Of a stretch of DNA of 64,000 nucleotides, positions 1 through 7,432 are shown piece by piece. The DNA comes from Salicibibacter cibarius. GTDB lineage: Bacteria > Bacillota > Bacilli > Bacillales > Marinococcaceae. The notes under the pieces were generated by a model. It had not been told where the DNA came from. It made no database searches and saw nothing but the letters and a program-made list of their open reading frames with translations. The first letter of the stretch is position 1; the number at the start of each line of letters is the position of its first letter. Both the position numbers and the translations under genes were made by a program. Location: NCBI RefSeq assembly GCF_016495725.1, contig NZ_CP054705.1, positions 2,356,001-2,420,000 on the forward strand, written 5' to 3'.

Positions 1-480
1 CACCATTTTCGGATGAGAGCCAACCCGTTCAATCTCTCTGACCGCAGATGCAGGATCCTGAGCCGCAATGTGTACAGATCCATATAAGCGGTCATCTTTT
101 TCCAGCCAATTTTCAATTTGCCAATCATTATAAGCAGTAGCTAAAGCTACAGCCATCTCATACCAACCATTCATCGATGATGGAGACGGATCACCCGCTC
201 CTGTTAAAATCCCCGCCTCATGGCCAACATCATCGAGTAATTGTTGCTGCATAAATGAGAGATCGTTTCCTGCCGGACGACCGTCGGGAACTTTAGCATC
301 CGCCCGATCAAGGCCCGCTGCTCCTAATATAGGATAAGGAAGATGTTTTTCCTGCACCCAATTCGTATCTTTTATATATCTTTGCCAAGGATTATCCAAA
401 TAGGGAAGCAGTTCATCGTAAGTAACCCTTTCGTGAATATCCATGTCAATAATTGGACGTTTTTTCTTGCTTTCAGCCAT
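1..480 (-). CDS. Metal-dependent amidohydrolase (amidohydrolase_2 family), N-terminal part
   Basis: The gene runs off the left edge, so only the first 160 codons are visible. It opens with ATG at 480, preceded by a GGAGAGG-like ribosome binding site. The N-terminus contains a D-M-D-I-H motif, the usual metal-binding Asp-x-His strand of the amidohydrolase superfamily, followed by sequence typical of the amidohydrolase_2 (PF04909) type, whose members hydrolyse or decarboxylate small organic acids. It is the third gene of a minus-strand run after a class II aldolase and an HD protein, 73 bases below the HD stop. The substrate cannot be told. Family call is by recall of the motif pattern; the catalytic C-terminal half lies outside the window. 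Confidence 0.7.
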   Translation of the reverse strand, partial: MAESKKKRPIIDMDIHERVTYDELLPYLDNPWQRYIKDTNWVQEKHLPYPILGAAGLDRADAKVPDGRPAGNDLSFMQQQLLDDVGHEAGILTGAGDPSPSSMNGWYEMAVALATAYNDWQIENWLEKDDRLYGSVHIAAQDPASAVREIERVGSHPKMV

Positions 481-553
481 TTTCCACCTCTCCTTTGTAT
501 TTATTTATCAATGCCCTTGTCGCAATCAAGTGGTCATATGCCTGTGCTGTTTC

Positions 554-1111
554 CTAGTCGAATTGAGGCTCGCGTGAAAAGACTCTTCTTACCATAGGTT
601 CAAAAAACTCAATCGGCAAATATTCATAATCCGGATCAAAACAATTTTGATCGTAATCCCTGCAAAACTTCACACAATCATCATAATAAGGGTGATCTTT
701 AAAGTGGTCACGAGCATTTCTGTCTTCCTCAGATAGATGGCTCATGTAGTGTTGTTGAAATACCGGATGCATTTTTATGATCCATGTGACTTTTTTGGAT
801 AGAAAAGGTTTAACGATGGCAGCTACCATTTCTCCGTGCGTATGAGGCGCTAATTCGTCACCGATATCATGTAAAAGTCCGCCTACAATCATATCCTCAT
901 CTTCGCCATTTCTATAAGCTCTTGTCGCCGATTGTAAAGAATGCTCATAACGAGAGATTCTGTAACCACTAAAGCTATGTTGAAGTGCTTTAACTGTTTC
1001 CAATAACCGATCGGGAAGACCTGTATTAAAGCCATCTTCTAACTCCTCTAAATAAATGAAATCTTCCTCAGTTCCCTCATTCATCTCTCTAAAATTGACT
1101 ACTTTTTGCAT
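554..1111 (-). CDS. HD-domain protein, PhnZ-like (possible mixed-valent di-iron oxygenase)
   Basis: This 185-residue protein has the HD-fold ligand pattern H57 (in E-H-S-L-Q), H81-D82 (in L-L-H-D-I-G), then further His residues at about 90-115. The E-H-S-L-Q and L-L-H-D-I-G blocks and overall length resemble PhnZ, an HD-fold di-iron oxygenase that cleaves a C-P bond, more than HD phosphohydrolases. It starts at ATG 1111 with GGAGG upstream and lies 20 bases below the class II aldolase stop, so the two are surely cotranscribed. An oxidative role on a small substrate, feeding the aldolase and amidohydrolase next door, is inference. A plain HD phosphohydrolase remains possible. Confidence 0.6.
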   Translation of the reverse strand: MQKVVNFREMNEGTEEDFIYLEELEDGFNTGLPDRLLETVKALQHSFSGYRISRYEHSLQSATRAYRNGEDEDMIVGGLLHDIGDELAPHTHGEMVAAIVKPFLSKKVTWIIKMHPVFQQHYMSHLSEEDRNARDHFKDHPYYDDCVKFCRDYDQNCFDPDYEYLPIEFFEPMVRRVFSREPQFD

Positions 1112-1131
1112 TGATTAGACCTCCTCAAATA

Positions 1132-1932
1132 TTAATTCAGTAAATCTGGCTGCTCATTGACAATACGTTCCCACAAGGGTTGGAAATTTTCCCAACCATC
1201 TTTTTCTCTTCCGACTTGCCGGGCTGTTAATTCAGCATTTTTTGGATCGATCGGATGGACGATACCTGCAGCTTCCGCTAGCAATTGTGATTGACAGGAA
1301 CGCTCCATTGTAATAAACCAAAAAGCTGCCGCGTCTACGGATTGCCCGACGGTTAAAGGACCATGACTCCTCAATAAAACTGCTTTATTGTTTCCTAATG
1401 CCTTAGCAACTTTTTCTCCCTCCTTGTCTTCGTATACAACGCCTGAAAATTCATCCAACACAGAATGATCATTATAAAAAGCGCAAGCATCCTGGGTAAG
1501 TGGATCAATCAATCGACCACTAGTAGACCAAGTTTTTCCATAAACAGGATGGGCATGAGCAGAAGCAATGACATCCGGCCTTGCTTTGTGCACAGCAGAA
1601 TGTATAGAGAAGGCCGACTTATGAATCGAATAGTCTCCCTCAACGACTTCTCCACGATCATTGACTAAGACAAGATCCGTTGTCTTAATCTCAGTAAAAG
1701 GCTTGCCATAGGGGTTCACCCATAAATGATCTTTATATTCCGGATCTCGATATGTAATGTGACCGGCTGCTCCCTCGGAAAATCCGAAGCGCCCAAATAA
1801 ACGAAAAGCCCCTGCCAAACGTTGCTTGCCATGTTCACGCTCTTCACTAACACTCTCAAACGAAGGGGGTTGTAAGTAGTCTTGAACATCGTTACCTTTT
1901 ATACGTTCTTTTTGCTCATCATTGATACTCAC
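1132..1932 (-). CDS. Class II aldolase/adducin family protein
   Basis: The 266-residue protein shows the class II aldolase zinc-binding histidines: H126 and H128 in A-S-A-H-A-H-P and H190 in L-R-S-H-G-P. The family includes sugar-phosphate aldolases and epimerases, and decarboxylase-like members acting on hydroxy acids. The extra N-terminal extension of about 35 residues and the length are typical of the uncharacterised catabolic members rather than of fuculose-phosphate aldolase (about 215 residues). It is the promoter-proximal gene of the minus-strand operon with the HD protein and amidohydrolase. No phosphate-binding specificity can be read from the sequence. Confidence 0.8.
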   Translation of the reverse strand: MSINDEQKERIKGNDVQDYLQPPSFESVSEEREHGKQRLAGAFRLFGRFGFSEGAAGHITYRDPEYKDHLWVNPYGKPFTEIKTTDLVLVNDRGEVVEGDYSIHKSAFSIHSAVHKARPDVIASAHAHPVYGKTWSTSGRLIDPLTQDACAFYNDHSVLDEFSGVVYEDKEGEKVAKALGNNKAVLLRSHGPLTVGQSVDAAAFWFITMERSCQSQLLAEAAGIVHPIDPKNAELTARQVGREKDGWENFQPLWERIVNEQPDLLN

Positions 1933-2056
1933 ATTTCTTCACTCCTTTTTTGACGAGCCTTGATTTTGGATCCAACGAAAAGTTCAGCAACTCTTTACAA
2001 AAGAATAACATTAATTATTATATTGTCAACAACATTATAATCATTCAATCTTATGA

Positions 2057-2085
2057 TTGACGTAATTTCTATAACAAGTTACTAT
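2057..2085 (+). promoter_or_regulatory. Sigma-A-type promoter of the alpha/beta hydrolase
   Basis: TTGACG at 2057-2062, a 17-base spacer and TACTAT at 2080-2085 match the housekeeping consensus well and sit 48 bases upstream of the hydrolase ATG. The AT-rich 200-bp region between the divergent genes must also hold the promoter of the aldolase operon, which I could not place with confidence. Confidence 0.55.
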
Positions 2086-2132
2086 TTTACTATGTAATCA
2101 AAGATTAAGAAATTTCTGGAGGGTCATGTAAA

Positions 2133-3014
2133 ATGGATGTTGATAAAGAAGTTGAGCATGGATACCTGGAGGTTAATGGGATCTATCTCCATTATGTCAC
2201 TAGCGGTCAGGATGGCGCACCGGTTTGTGTTCTCTTACACGGGTTTCCGCAAAATTGGTTTTCTTGGCGTTATGTCATTCCTGAACTTAGACATAGCTAT
2301 AAAGTTATAGCTGTAGATTTAAGAGGGTATGGAGATTCGGATAAACCAGAGGAAATAAAAAGTTATGATAAACAAGTGATGGCAAGTGATATACAAGGGC
2401 TGCTCCGTCATTTGGGTGTACAAAAAGCCATCATCGTAGGTCACGATCGGGGAGCTAGAGTAGCGAGACGTCTGGCAATAGATTTTCCTGAACTTGTAGA
2501 TAAACTTGTGCTTATTGACATCTTGCCAACAGAATACATCTATGATTCGTTGTCGGTTTCGGAAGCAGCCATTAACTATTGGCAATGGGTTTTCCCAGTC
2601 ATTCATGATCTGCCAGAAGCTTTCATCAAAGGAAAAGAAGAAGAATATCTAAAATTCACATTAAACCAAGGAAATGATTTTTTCAATTTGTTAAGGTCAG
2701 ATGGGTCTTGGGAGAAATACTTGGCAGATTGGCAACAACCGGGTGCTGTTTCAGCAGCTCTTAATGACTATCGAGCTTCATATCACATAGACTTGCCTCG
2801 ATACCGAGAAGAAAAAAATACCGAATTAAGAGTAAATACGCTTTTATTATGGGGAGATGAAGGAAACGTGGCTCATTTTCCTGTTCTTGATGCATGGCGT
2901 CGTACTGTTCCCAATGCCATAGGTTTGAAAATAAAAGGATGTGGACATTTTGTGCCAGAGGAAAAACCAAAAGAAGTTGCGCAGAATATCATTCATTTTT
3001 CAAAAGAATTGTAA
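2133..3014 (+). CDS. Alpha/beta hydrolase, fluoroacetate dehalogenase / epoxide hydrolase-like
   Basis: A 293-residue alpha/beta hydrolase. The oxyanion motif H-G-F-P is at 36-39; the nucleophile elbow G-H-D-R-G-A-R places Asp105 as nucleophile with Arg106 and Arg109, the carboxylate-binding pair of fluoroacetate dehalogenases. Asp129 in D-I-L-P-T and His272 in G-C-G-H-F complete the set, and Y213 in D-Y-R-A matches the halide-pocket tyrosine. The pocket pair that reads His-Trp in fluoroacetate dehalogenase reads Gln151-Trp152 here, so dehalogenation may be weak or the substrate different. It has its own promoter and RBS (TGGAGGG) and is divergent from the aldolase operon. An epoxide hydrolase function is the main alternative. 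Confidence 0.75.
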   Translation: MDVDKEVEHGYLEVNGIYLHYVTSGQDGAPVCVLLHGFPQNWFSWRYVIPELRHSYKVIAVDLRGYGDSDKPEEIKSYDKQVMASDIQGLLRHLGVQKAIIVGHDRGARVARRLAIDFPELVDKLVLIDILPTEYIYDSLSVSEAAINYWQWVFPVIHDLPEAFIKGKEEEYLKFTLNQGNDFFNLLRSDGSWEKYLADWQQPGAVSAALNDYRASYHIDLPRYREEKNTELRVNTLLLWGDEGNVAHFPVLDAWRRTVPNAIGLKIKGCGHFVPEEKPKEVAQNIIHFSKEL

Positions 3015-3192
3015 CTGTTCAGGTGGGGGGATTAAAGCAGCGCTCGTCAAAATGCACGCCACAGCTATCAAGCAATGTTCGATGGTCATTTCCGTCGGTT
3101 GTTGAAAGGAAAGAGCAAACAGAGACCTTAGCGCTAATTGATGCGGTCAACTGTTTGTCTTTCTTTTTGTTTATAAAGATGCTAATACATGA

Positions 3193-3369
3193 TCAGCTCC
3201 AAAAATCTTCGTACTCCTCTAAAAACCATTCCGTAGCTTCCTGCTCACCGGCATCGTTATCTTCCGTATAGTGCAGTGCTTCCCCGGTGATATCACTGTT
3301 TGTCTCATATTCTTCCAAAAACGCAACAAATTCATCATCTCTTTCTGCAAATGATGTTCGCAGTGACCG
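3193..3369 (-). pseudogene. C-terminal fragment of a glycine betaine ABC transporter binding protein (OpuAC/ProX-like)
   Basis: On the minus strand an open stretch of about 58 codons, with a stop just before it and TGA at its end, reads as the C-terminus of a compatible-solute binding protein: an E-x-x-E-F-V-A-F-L-E-E-Y-E block, then a D-N-D-A-G-E-Q-E-A segment and W-F-L-E-E-Y-E-D-F-W at the end. No start codon or N-terminal domain is present, so this is a relic. It indicates that an osmoprotectant uptake locus once stood here or was carried in. The surrounding 3015-3740 region holds no other gene that I can support. Confidence 0.5.
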
Positions 3370-3635
3370 TTAGCGGCTGGGATGGGAAGAAAGAATCGTC
3401 AGGGTCCAAACTTATACCGATGAATTTTGACAATTCCAGTTATTAATCAACATAATTCATCGAAAATATTGATGGGTCAACACTAAAATCTATGGCTGAC
3501 AAATAGGTTTAAGTATGGGCTATGGTAACCGTTACGGAAAAACACGACGTTTTCCGTGGACTTGCGCTCAGTCTCCTCGTTAGAAAACTTGGCTTTTCGA
3601 CAAGCTTTTATGGCGAAAGCCTTAGTTGCGCTTAT

Positions 3636-3671
3636 GCAGGTAAGAAAGTTGATTTTTACTTTCTTACCTGC
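3636..3671 (+). repeat. Perfect 14-bp inverted repeat (hairpin)
   Basis: The arms at 3636-3649 and 3658-3671 are perfect reverse complements separated by an 8-base T-rich loop. It lies in a GC-richer intergenic patch of the kind often repeated in Bacillaceae genomes and is followed by AAAAAAG rather than a T-run, so it is not an obvious plus-strand terminator. Confidence 0.6.
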
Positions 3672-3801
3672 AAAAAAGAAGTTCGCTTTTTCTGCGGGGT
3701 CTTCCCACTGCGCTTTCCCACTGTCTCCGCGTTTTTCCTCCGCTAGTGGTCTATATCAGACGTTCTTTTCAAAACGCCTATTCACATATCTCCCGATTCT
3801 T

Positions 3802-3947
3802 TGAGGACTGATCGGGGTCAAAAACTGCATTATGAGTTCTCAGTAGCTCGATCTGAGGACTGATCGGGATCAAAAACTGCATTATGAGTCCTCAGTAGCC
3901 CGATCTGAGGACCGATCGGGGATAAAAACTGCATTATGAGTCCTCAG
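3802..3947 (+). repeat. Three tandem 52-bp repeats with internal dyads
   Basis: Units begin at 3802, 3854 and 3906 (the last is cut to 42 bases). Each opens with TGAGGAC and carries AGTCCTCA (first copy AGTTCTCA) about 33 bases later, so every unit can fold into its own stem, and CGATC/GATCG pairs bridge neighbouring units. They lie between the left terminal repeat and the passenger gene of the IS630-type element. Confidence 0.75.
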
Positions 3948-3995
3948 TTGTTGTGGTTGATCATCGTTTGGCTGGATTTTTGTGCAGGAAAGCAT

Positions 3996-4029
3996 TTTTG
4001 AAACGTTGCACTAGTGGAACGTTTCAAAA
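3996..4029 (+). repeat. 34-bp near-perfect palindrome
   Basis: Arms of 12 bases (TTTTGAAACGTT and its complement) flank a centre reading GCACTAGTGG, itself palindromic except for its outer pair. This is the form of a strong operator or a hairpin. It lies inside the IS630-type element, 3' of the passenger gene, and may be a transcription stop or a protein-binding site. Confidence 0.65.
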
Positions 4030-4239
4030 GTCCTTTCAGTGTATAAGTTCCCAAAATCGACTTTATTTCGTCTTTTCCTGAAATGAAACCATATGGATGC
4101 CCTGTCAATGTAAGTCATTTCCTTTTTACCGAACAAATAAAGCTATTCTCGGGATTATCATTCGTTTTTGTTCTTAAAAAAGACACAAGTCACTCCAAAT
4201 AGGGGTCAAAAGTTTTAAAATTTGGATTGTCCCCATCAG

Positions 4240-4527
4240 TTACCAAGGCGCAATCGCAAAGGCAAAATCATTGATCAATAAATCAATGATCTCTTCCATT
4301 ATCCCTTTGAACGGGGTGGATTCCCATTTGCCACGGTGATTCGCCATGCCGAGTTGGTAATACTGGGTACTGACCTTTGTTAACCGAGCTCGATTGACTC
4401 GTTCACCGTCTTCTACCGAGTAAATAACCAAATGATTGCCATGTTTGCGAACGTTGAGATGGGTCAATCCCTGTTGTTCCAACGCTTCTTCTAATGCATG
4501 TTGATCCAGTTCATCGGGTTTTGACAT
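4240..4527 (-). CDS. Passenger protein of the IS630-type element, unknown function
   Basis: A 95-residue protein whose ATG at 4527 follows the transposase stop codon by a single base, with AAGGAGG 8 bases upstream inside the transposase end. This argues for translational coupling and against the longer in-frame start at 4602. The protein begins with an acidic helix (L-D-Q-H-A-L-E-E-A-L-E) followed by a basic beta-rich part containing N-H-L-V-I-Y-S-V and a Q-Y-Y-Q-L motif, with a hydrophobic C-terminal helix. No domain is recognised. Its place inside the inverted repeats suggests a transposition accessory or regulatory role, but this is inference. Confidence 0.65.
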   Translation of the reverse strand: MSKPDELDQHALEEALEQQGLTHLNVRKHGNHLVIYSVEDGERVNRARLTKVSTQYYQLGMANHRGKWESTPFKGIMEEIIDLLINDFAFAIAPW

Positions 4528-4528
4528 G

Positions 4529-5617
4529 TTAAGCGGCCTCCTTGGGTTCATGTTGCATTGGATAACCGCCAAATGTCCAGTTAAACGGGTGGCCTTCCTC
4601 ATAATTCCAGTGCTGAATGAACGCCATAACGTTCGCTTTTAATGCCTCCTGGGAATGAAAGCTACCCCATTTCAAGCAGCGGCGGTGTAAGATGGAGAAA
4701 AAGATCTCGATCTGGTTCATCCAAGAGGCATGCTTCGGTGTATAATAAAAGGAAAATCGGTTTCCGTTCCTTTCGTTGAACTTGCTCCATCTCTCGGACG
4801 GCCCGTCATGGTGAATGTTTAAGTTATCCCAAACAATAATGACTTCTTGGTGTGGATACGCTGCGGCCAGTTTTTCCATAAACGCCATTAAATCATCGGC
4901 TTTTCGGGTTGGGCGGCATTGAGCAACAACGTCTCCGGTCGTGATTTCAAACCCGGCAATCAGCGACATGGTGCCATGACGAATGTATTCATGTTCGTAG
5001 CGACCCGGCTGGCCTGGCAACGCGGACTTCGGTTCAAATTTTCGTTCCAATGCCTGCATGCCGGTTTTTTCATCCACGCAAATGACCACCGCGTCTTTGG
5101 GCGGTTCAAGGTAGAGAGAGACAATATCATTCACCTTTTCCCGAAACCTCGGATCTTTGCTGTGGAGCCACATGTCGTGACGATGGGGACGGAGATCATT
5201 GCGTTGGAGCGTACGCTGAACACTTGAACGACTCATTGCCGGACCTTGAGCATGTTGTGCTGCAGCTTCGGCAAGACTATCCAGGCTCCAATATGGCCGA
5301 ATGGGAAAGGCATACGCTTTCGGTTTGTCACAGGCAATGGCAATCACTTCGCAACGTTGTTCGATGGTGAACTTTCTGGGAGCTCCGGAACGAGGTGAAT
5401 CATGAATCCCTTTCATCCCTTGTTCCTTAAAGCGCTTGCGCCACTTCTTCACGGTTTTTTCAGTGGTGTTCTGTTCCTCGGCAACTTGCCGATCGGGCTT
5501 CTTTCGATAAATCGTTTCATAAACCAAATGCGCGCGAAATTTTTGACGGTACTCAACGCTTTGACCATTTTTCTTCTCTTGTAATAAGCGTTTCTCTTTC
5601 TTGGTTAGAGAAGCCAT
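4529..5617 (-). CDS. IS630 family transposase
   Basis: This DDE transposase of 362 residues starts at ATG 5617, chosen because GGAGGGAATGAT precedes it; a longer frame to 5665 lacks an RBS. The N-terminal half has a helix-turn-helix pair (T-T-E-K-T-V-K-K-W-R-K-R-F and P-R-K-F-T-I-E-Q-R). The catalytic triad is readable: V-I-C-V-D-E-K-T-G (first Asp), I-V-W-D-N-L-N-I-H (second Asp) and W-M-N-Q-I-E-I-F-F (Glu). All three acidic residues are intact, so the enzyme may be active. It is followed by the coupled passenger gene. Confidence 0.92.
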   Translation of the reverse strand: MASLTKKEKRLLQEKKNGQSVEYRQKFRAHLVYETIYRKKPDRQVAEEQNTTEKTVKKWRKRFKEQGMKGIHDSPRSGAPRKFTIEQRCEVIAIACDKPKAYAFPIRPYWSLDSLAEAAAQHAQGPAMSRSSVQRTLQRNDLRPHRHDMWLHSKDPRFREKVNDIVSLYLEPPKDAVVICVDEKTGMQALERKFEPKSALPGQPGRYEHEYIRHGTMSLIAGFEITTGDVVAQCRPTRKADDLMAFMEKLAAAYPHQEVIIVWDNLNIHHDGPSERWSKFNERNGNRFSFYYTPKHASWMNQIEIFFSILHRRCLKWGSFHSQEALKANVMAFIQHWNYEEGHPFNWTFGGYPMQHEPKEAA

Positions 5618-5922
5618 ATCATTCCCTCCAAGTAAACAATTGATATAAATGGATATGAATTTCATTCTATCAATCTATCTGGGGAGACGTGAACAGGTGT
5701 TTTGGAAAGGATTTCTGATATAGACCACTAGCTCGTGTTAGTACCATAACTATTCACTGATATCAACGATAGATTTTAGTGAAGAGCCAATATTGATTAT
5801 AGTAAATTCTTTTATGGAAAAATGTTAGCAGAGACTATTTTTGGCCTCCAGCTTTTCATTTTTGGGCACATACTTTGCCCCGCGCTTTCCTGAATGCTAT
5901 CCTTTTCTTTGAGAAAGTGAGG

Positions 5923-6216
5923 ATGGTTCTTTTGGTTAACGAAATTCTGTTGAATGATTACACCATTAAAGTTGAAAGCTACGAAGAAGAAAAAATCGAT
6001 GGTTTATATACCATCAACGTTGGATTTAAAGTGACAAGCGAGGAGTATCACGCGATTACGACTTTGCTGTATGAAGGAACGTTTGATGTGAAGGTGCCGG
6101 AGAGAGAGTTAACGTTTCGCGGGACGATTCAGCAATATTTCACCTCTATTACGAATCTGTATATCGAAGGGCAAGTAGGCGATTACACATTAAAATTAAT
6201 CGAAAATAAGGGATAG
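5923..6216 (+). CDS. DUF3219 family protein (YkvR-like)
   Basis: The protein matches the small DUF3219 family known from B. subtilis YkvR: a central L-L-Y-E-G-T-F-D-V-K-V-P-E-R block followed by F-R-G and a Y-F-T-S-I-T-N-L-Y-I-E-G motif. Its function is unknown; it is a soluble beta-rich protein of about 96 residues. Start choice is uncertain: ATG 5923 directly abuts GTGAGG, whereas TTG 5932 would have that sequence at normal distance and gives a protein beginning V-N-E-I-L-L-N-D-Y. It stands alone just right of the IS630-type element, with a degenerate repeat downstream. Confidence 0.75.
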   Translation: MVLLVNEILLNDYTIKVESYEEEKIDGLYTINVGFKVTSEEYHAITTLLYEGTFDVKVPERELTFRGTIQQYFTSITNLYIEGQVGDYTLKLIENKG

Positions 6217-6247
6217 TTGGTCTGGATCAGAAATTTTGCCTTCCTTT

Positions 6248-6351
6248 GTTCCTCTCGGAGTAACTCGTCACCCGTTTGAGGAATTACTTTGCTATTCTTG
6301 TTCCTCCCGGCGCAGCTCGACCTCCGTCCGAGGGATTACAATCGCGCTACC
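6248..6351 (+). repeat. Two imperfect tandem 52-bp repeats
   Basis: Units at 6248-6299 and 6300-6351 share GTTCCTC.CGG, CTCG.C, CCGT..GAGG.ATTAC and a GCTA block in register. The second copy is GC-richer. They fill the gap between the DUF3219 gene and the oxidoreductase and have no coding sense that I can see. Confidence 0.55.
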
Positions 6352-6438
6352 GTCCCTATATATGTGGCAATATCACTCTAGATCTACTGATAAGAAAAAC
6401 AATTTCTGGGATAAATCACTAGAAAGAAGGCATGTTAC

Positions 6439-7420
6439 ATGAAGCTAAGCATCTTGGATCAGTCTCCGATTTCGTCAAATCAAACGGCTGAAGAGGCATT
6501 GAATAAATCAATGGAGCTGGCACAGACGGGCGAGCAGCTTGGATATGAACGTTTTTGGATGACCGAACATCATGATTTGCCGGGGCTGGCGTGTTCAGCG
6601 CCCGAAGTCGTGTTAAGTTACATCGGAGCGAAAACCAATACGATACGCCTCGGCACCGGCGCGGTTTTGCTCCCCCACTACAAACCCTACAAAGTAGCAG
6701 AAGTCCACCATCAGTTAGCTACGCTCTTTCCGAATCGGATTGATTTGGGAATCGGACGAGCCCCGGGCGGGTCCGCTGAAGTGACGAATGCTTTAAATGA
6801 TAACTTTTTGCAAAATGTCTATAAGATGCCTGAGTTGGTCGAGGAACTTCTCGCTTATTTAAATGACAAGGTCCCAAAAGTATCTGCTTCTCCAATTCCG
6901 GACGCCTCCCCTACTCCTTGGATGCTTGGCACGAGTGCAAAAAGTGCCTTGTTTGCAGGAGAATACGGGATAAACTATGTGTTCGGCCAGTTCATGAGCG
7001 ATGAGGATGGACCTCAAGTCACCCGGAAATATTTGGATACCTTCACCCCTAGAAAACAAGGACATACACCGCGAATCATCGTAACCATTTCCGCCACCTG
7101 CGCAGAAACGACTGCAAAAGCGGAAGAAATCGCTCTAAGCTCTCTCATTTGGCAGATACAGAAGGAAAAAGGAGACGAAGGGCATGGCGTCCCCTCGATC
7201 CGGGAAGCAAAAAACTCCGCTGACAGATAAGGAAAAAGAACGATTAGAAGACATGAAACAGCGCATGATCATCGGCGATCCGCAAGAAATAAAGGCGCAG
7301 ATTCAAGACATTCAATCGAAATATCAAGCTGATGAACTCATGATCATGACGACCACATACTCCCCGGAAGATCGTGTACGCTCGTATGAGTTGATCGCCG
7401 AAGAAATTTTTAAGCGGTGA
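6439..7420 (+). pseudogene. Luciferase-like (LLM class) flavin oxidoreductase, frameshifted
   Basis: The first frame (6439-7230) begins M-K-L-S-I-L-D-Q-S-P-I-S, the typical start of MsnO8/YceB-type LLM-class flavin-dependent oxidoreductases, and runs through a complete TIM-barrel-like sequence with T-E-H-H-D and I-G-R-A-P-G-G. It goes out of frame after G-V-P-S-I-R-E-A-K. The last 70 residues (P-L-T-D-K-E-K-E-R onward) are open in the +1 frame to 7420. The break is at a run of six A at 7209-7214; removing one A restores a single frame of about 327 residues, the normal family length. Either a recent mutation or a sequencing error. Confidence 0.8.
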
Positions 7421-7432
7421 CCCTCTCCCTAT

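Larger units (their letters stand above)
3746..5728 (-). mobile_element. IS630-type element with passenger gene, 1983 bp
   Basis: The ends are inverted copies: a 15-base perfect tip reading GTGGTCTATATCAGA at 3746 and its complement ending at 5728, continuing as imperfect similarity for about another 35 bases inward (CAAAAC, CCT.TTCAC, TCTCCC blocks). TA dinucleotides at 3744-3745 and 5729-5730 flank the tips, as expected for IS630/Tc1/mariner transposition. It carries the DDE transposase and a second gene, plus about 490 bp of noncoding sequence containing three 52-bp repeats and a 34-bp palindrome. Usual IS630 elements are 1.1-1.2 kb, so this is enlarged. Confidence 0.8.

Noticed and set aside
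3802-3947. CRISPR-like array
   Set aside because: Units are contiguous 52-bp repeats without unique spacers and there are no cas genes.
7207-7215. A AAA AAC slippery heptamer at the break in the luciferase-like gene as a programmed -1 frameshift
   Set aside because: The downstream part is in the +1 frame, so a -1 slip would not join the two halves; the next codons in the -1 frame reach a stop at once.
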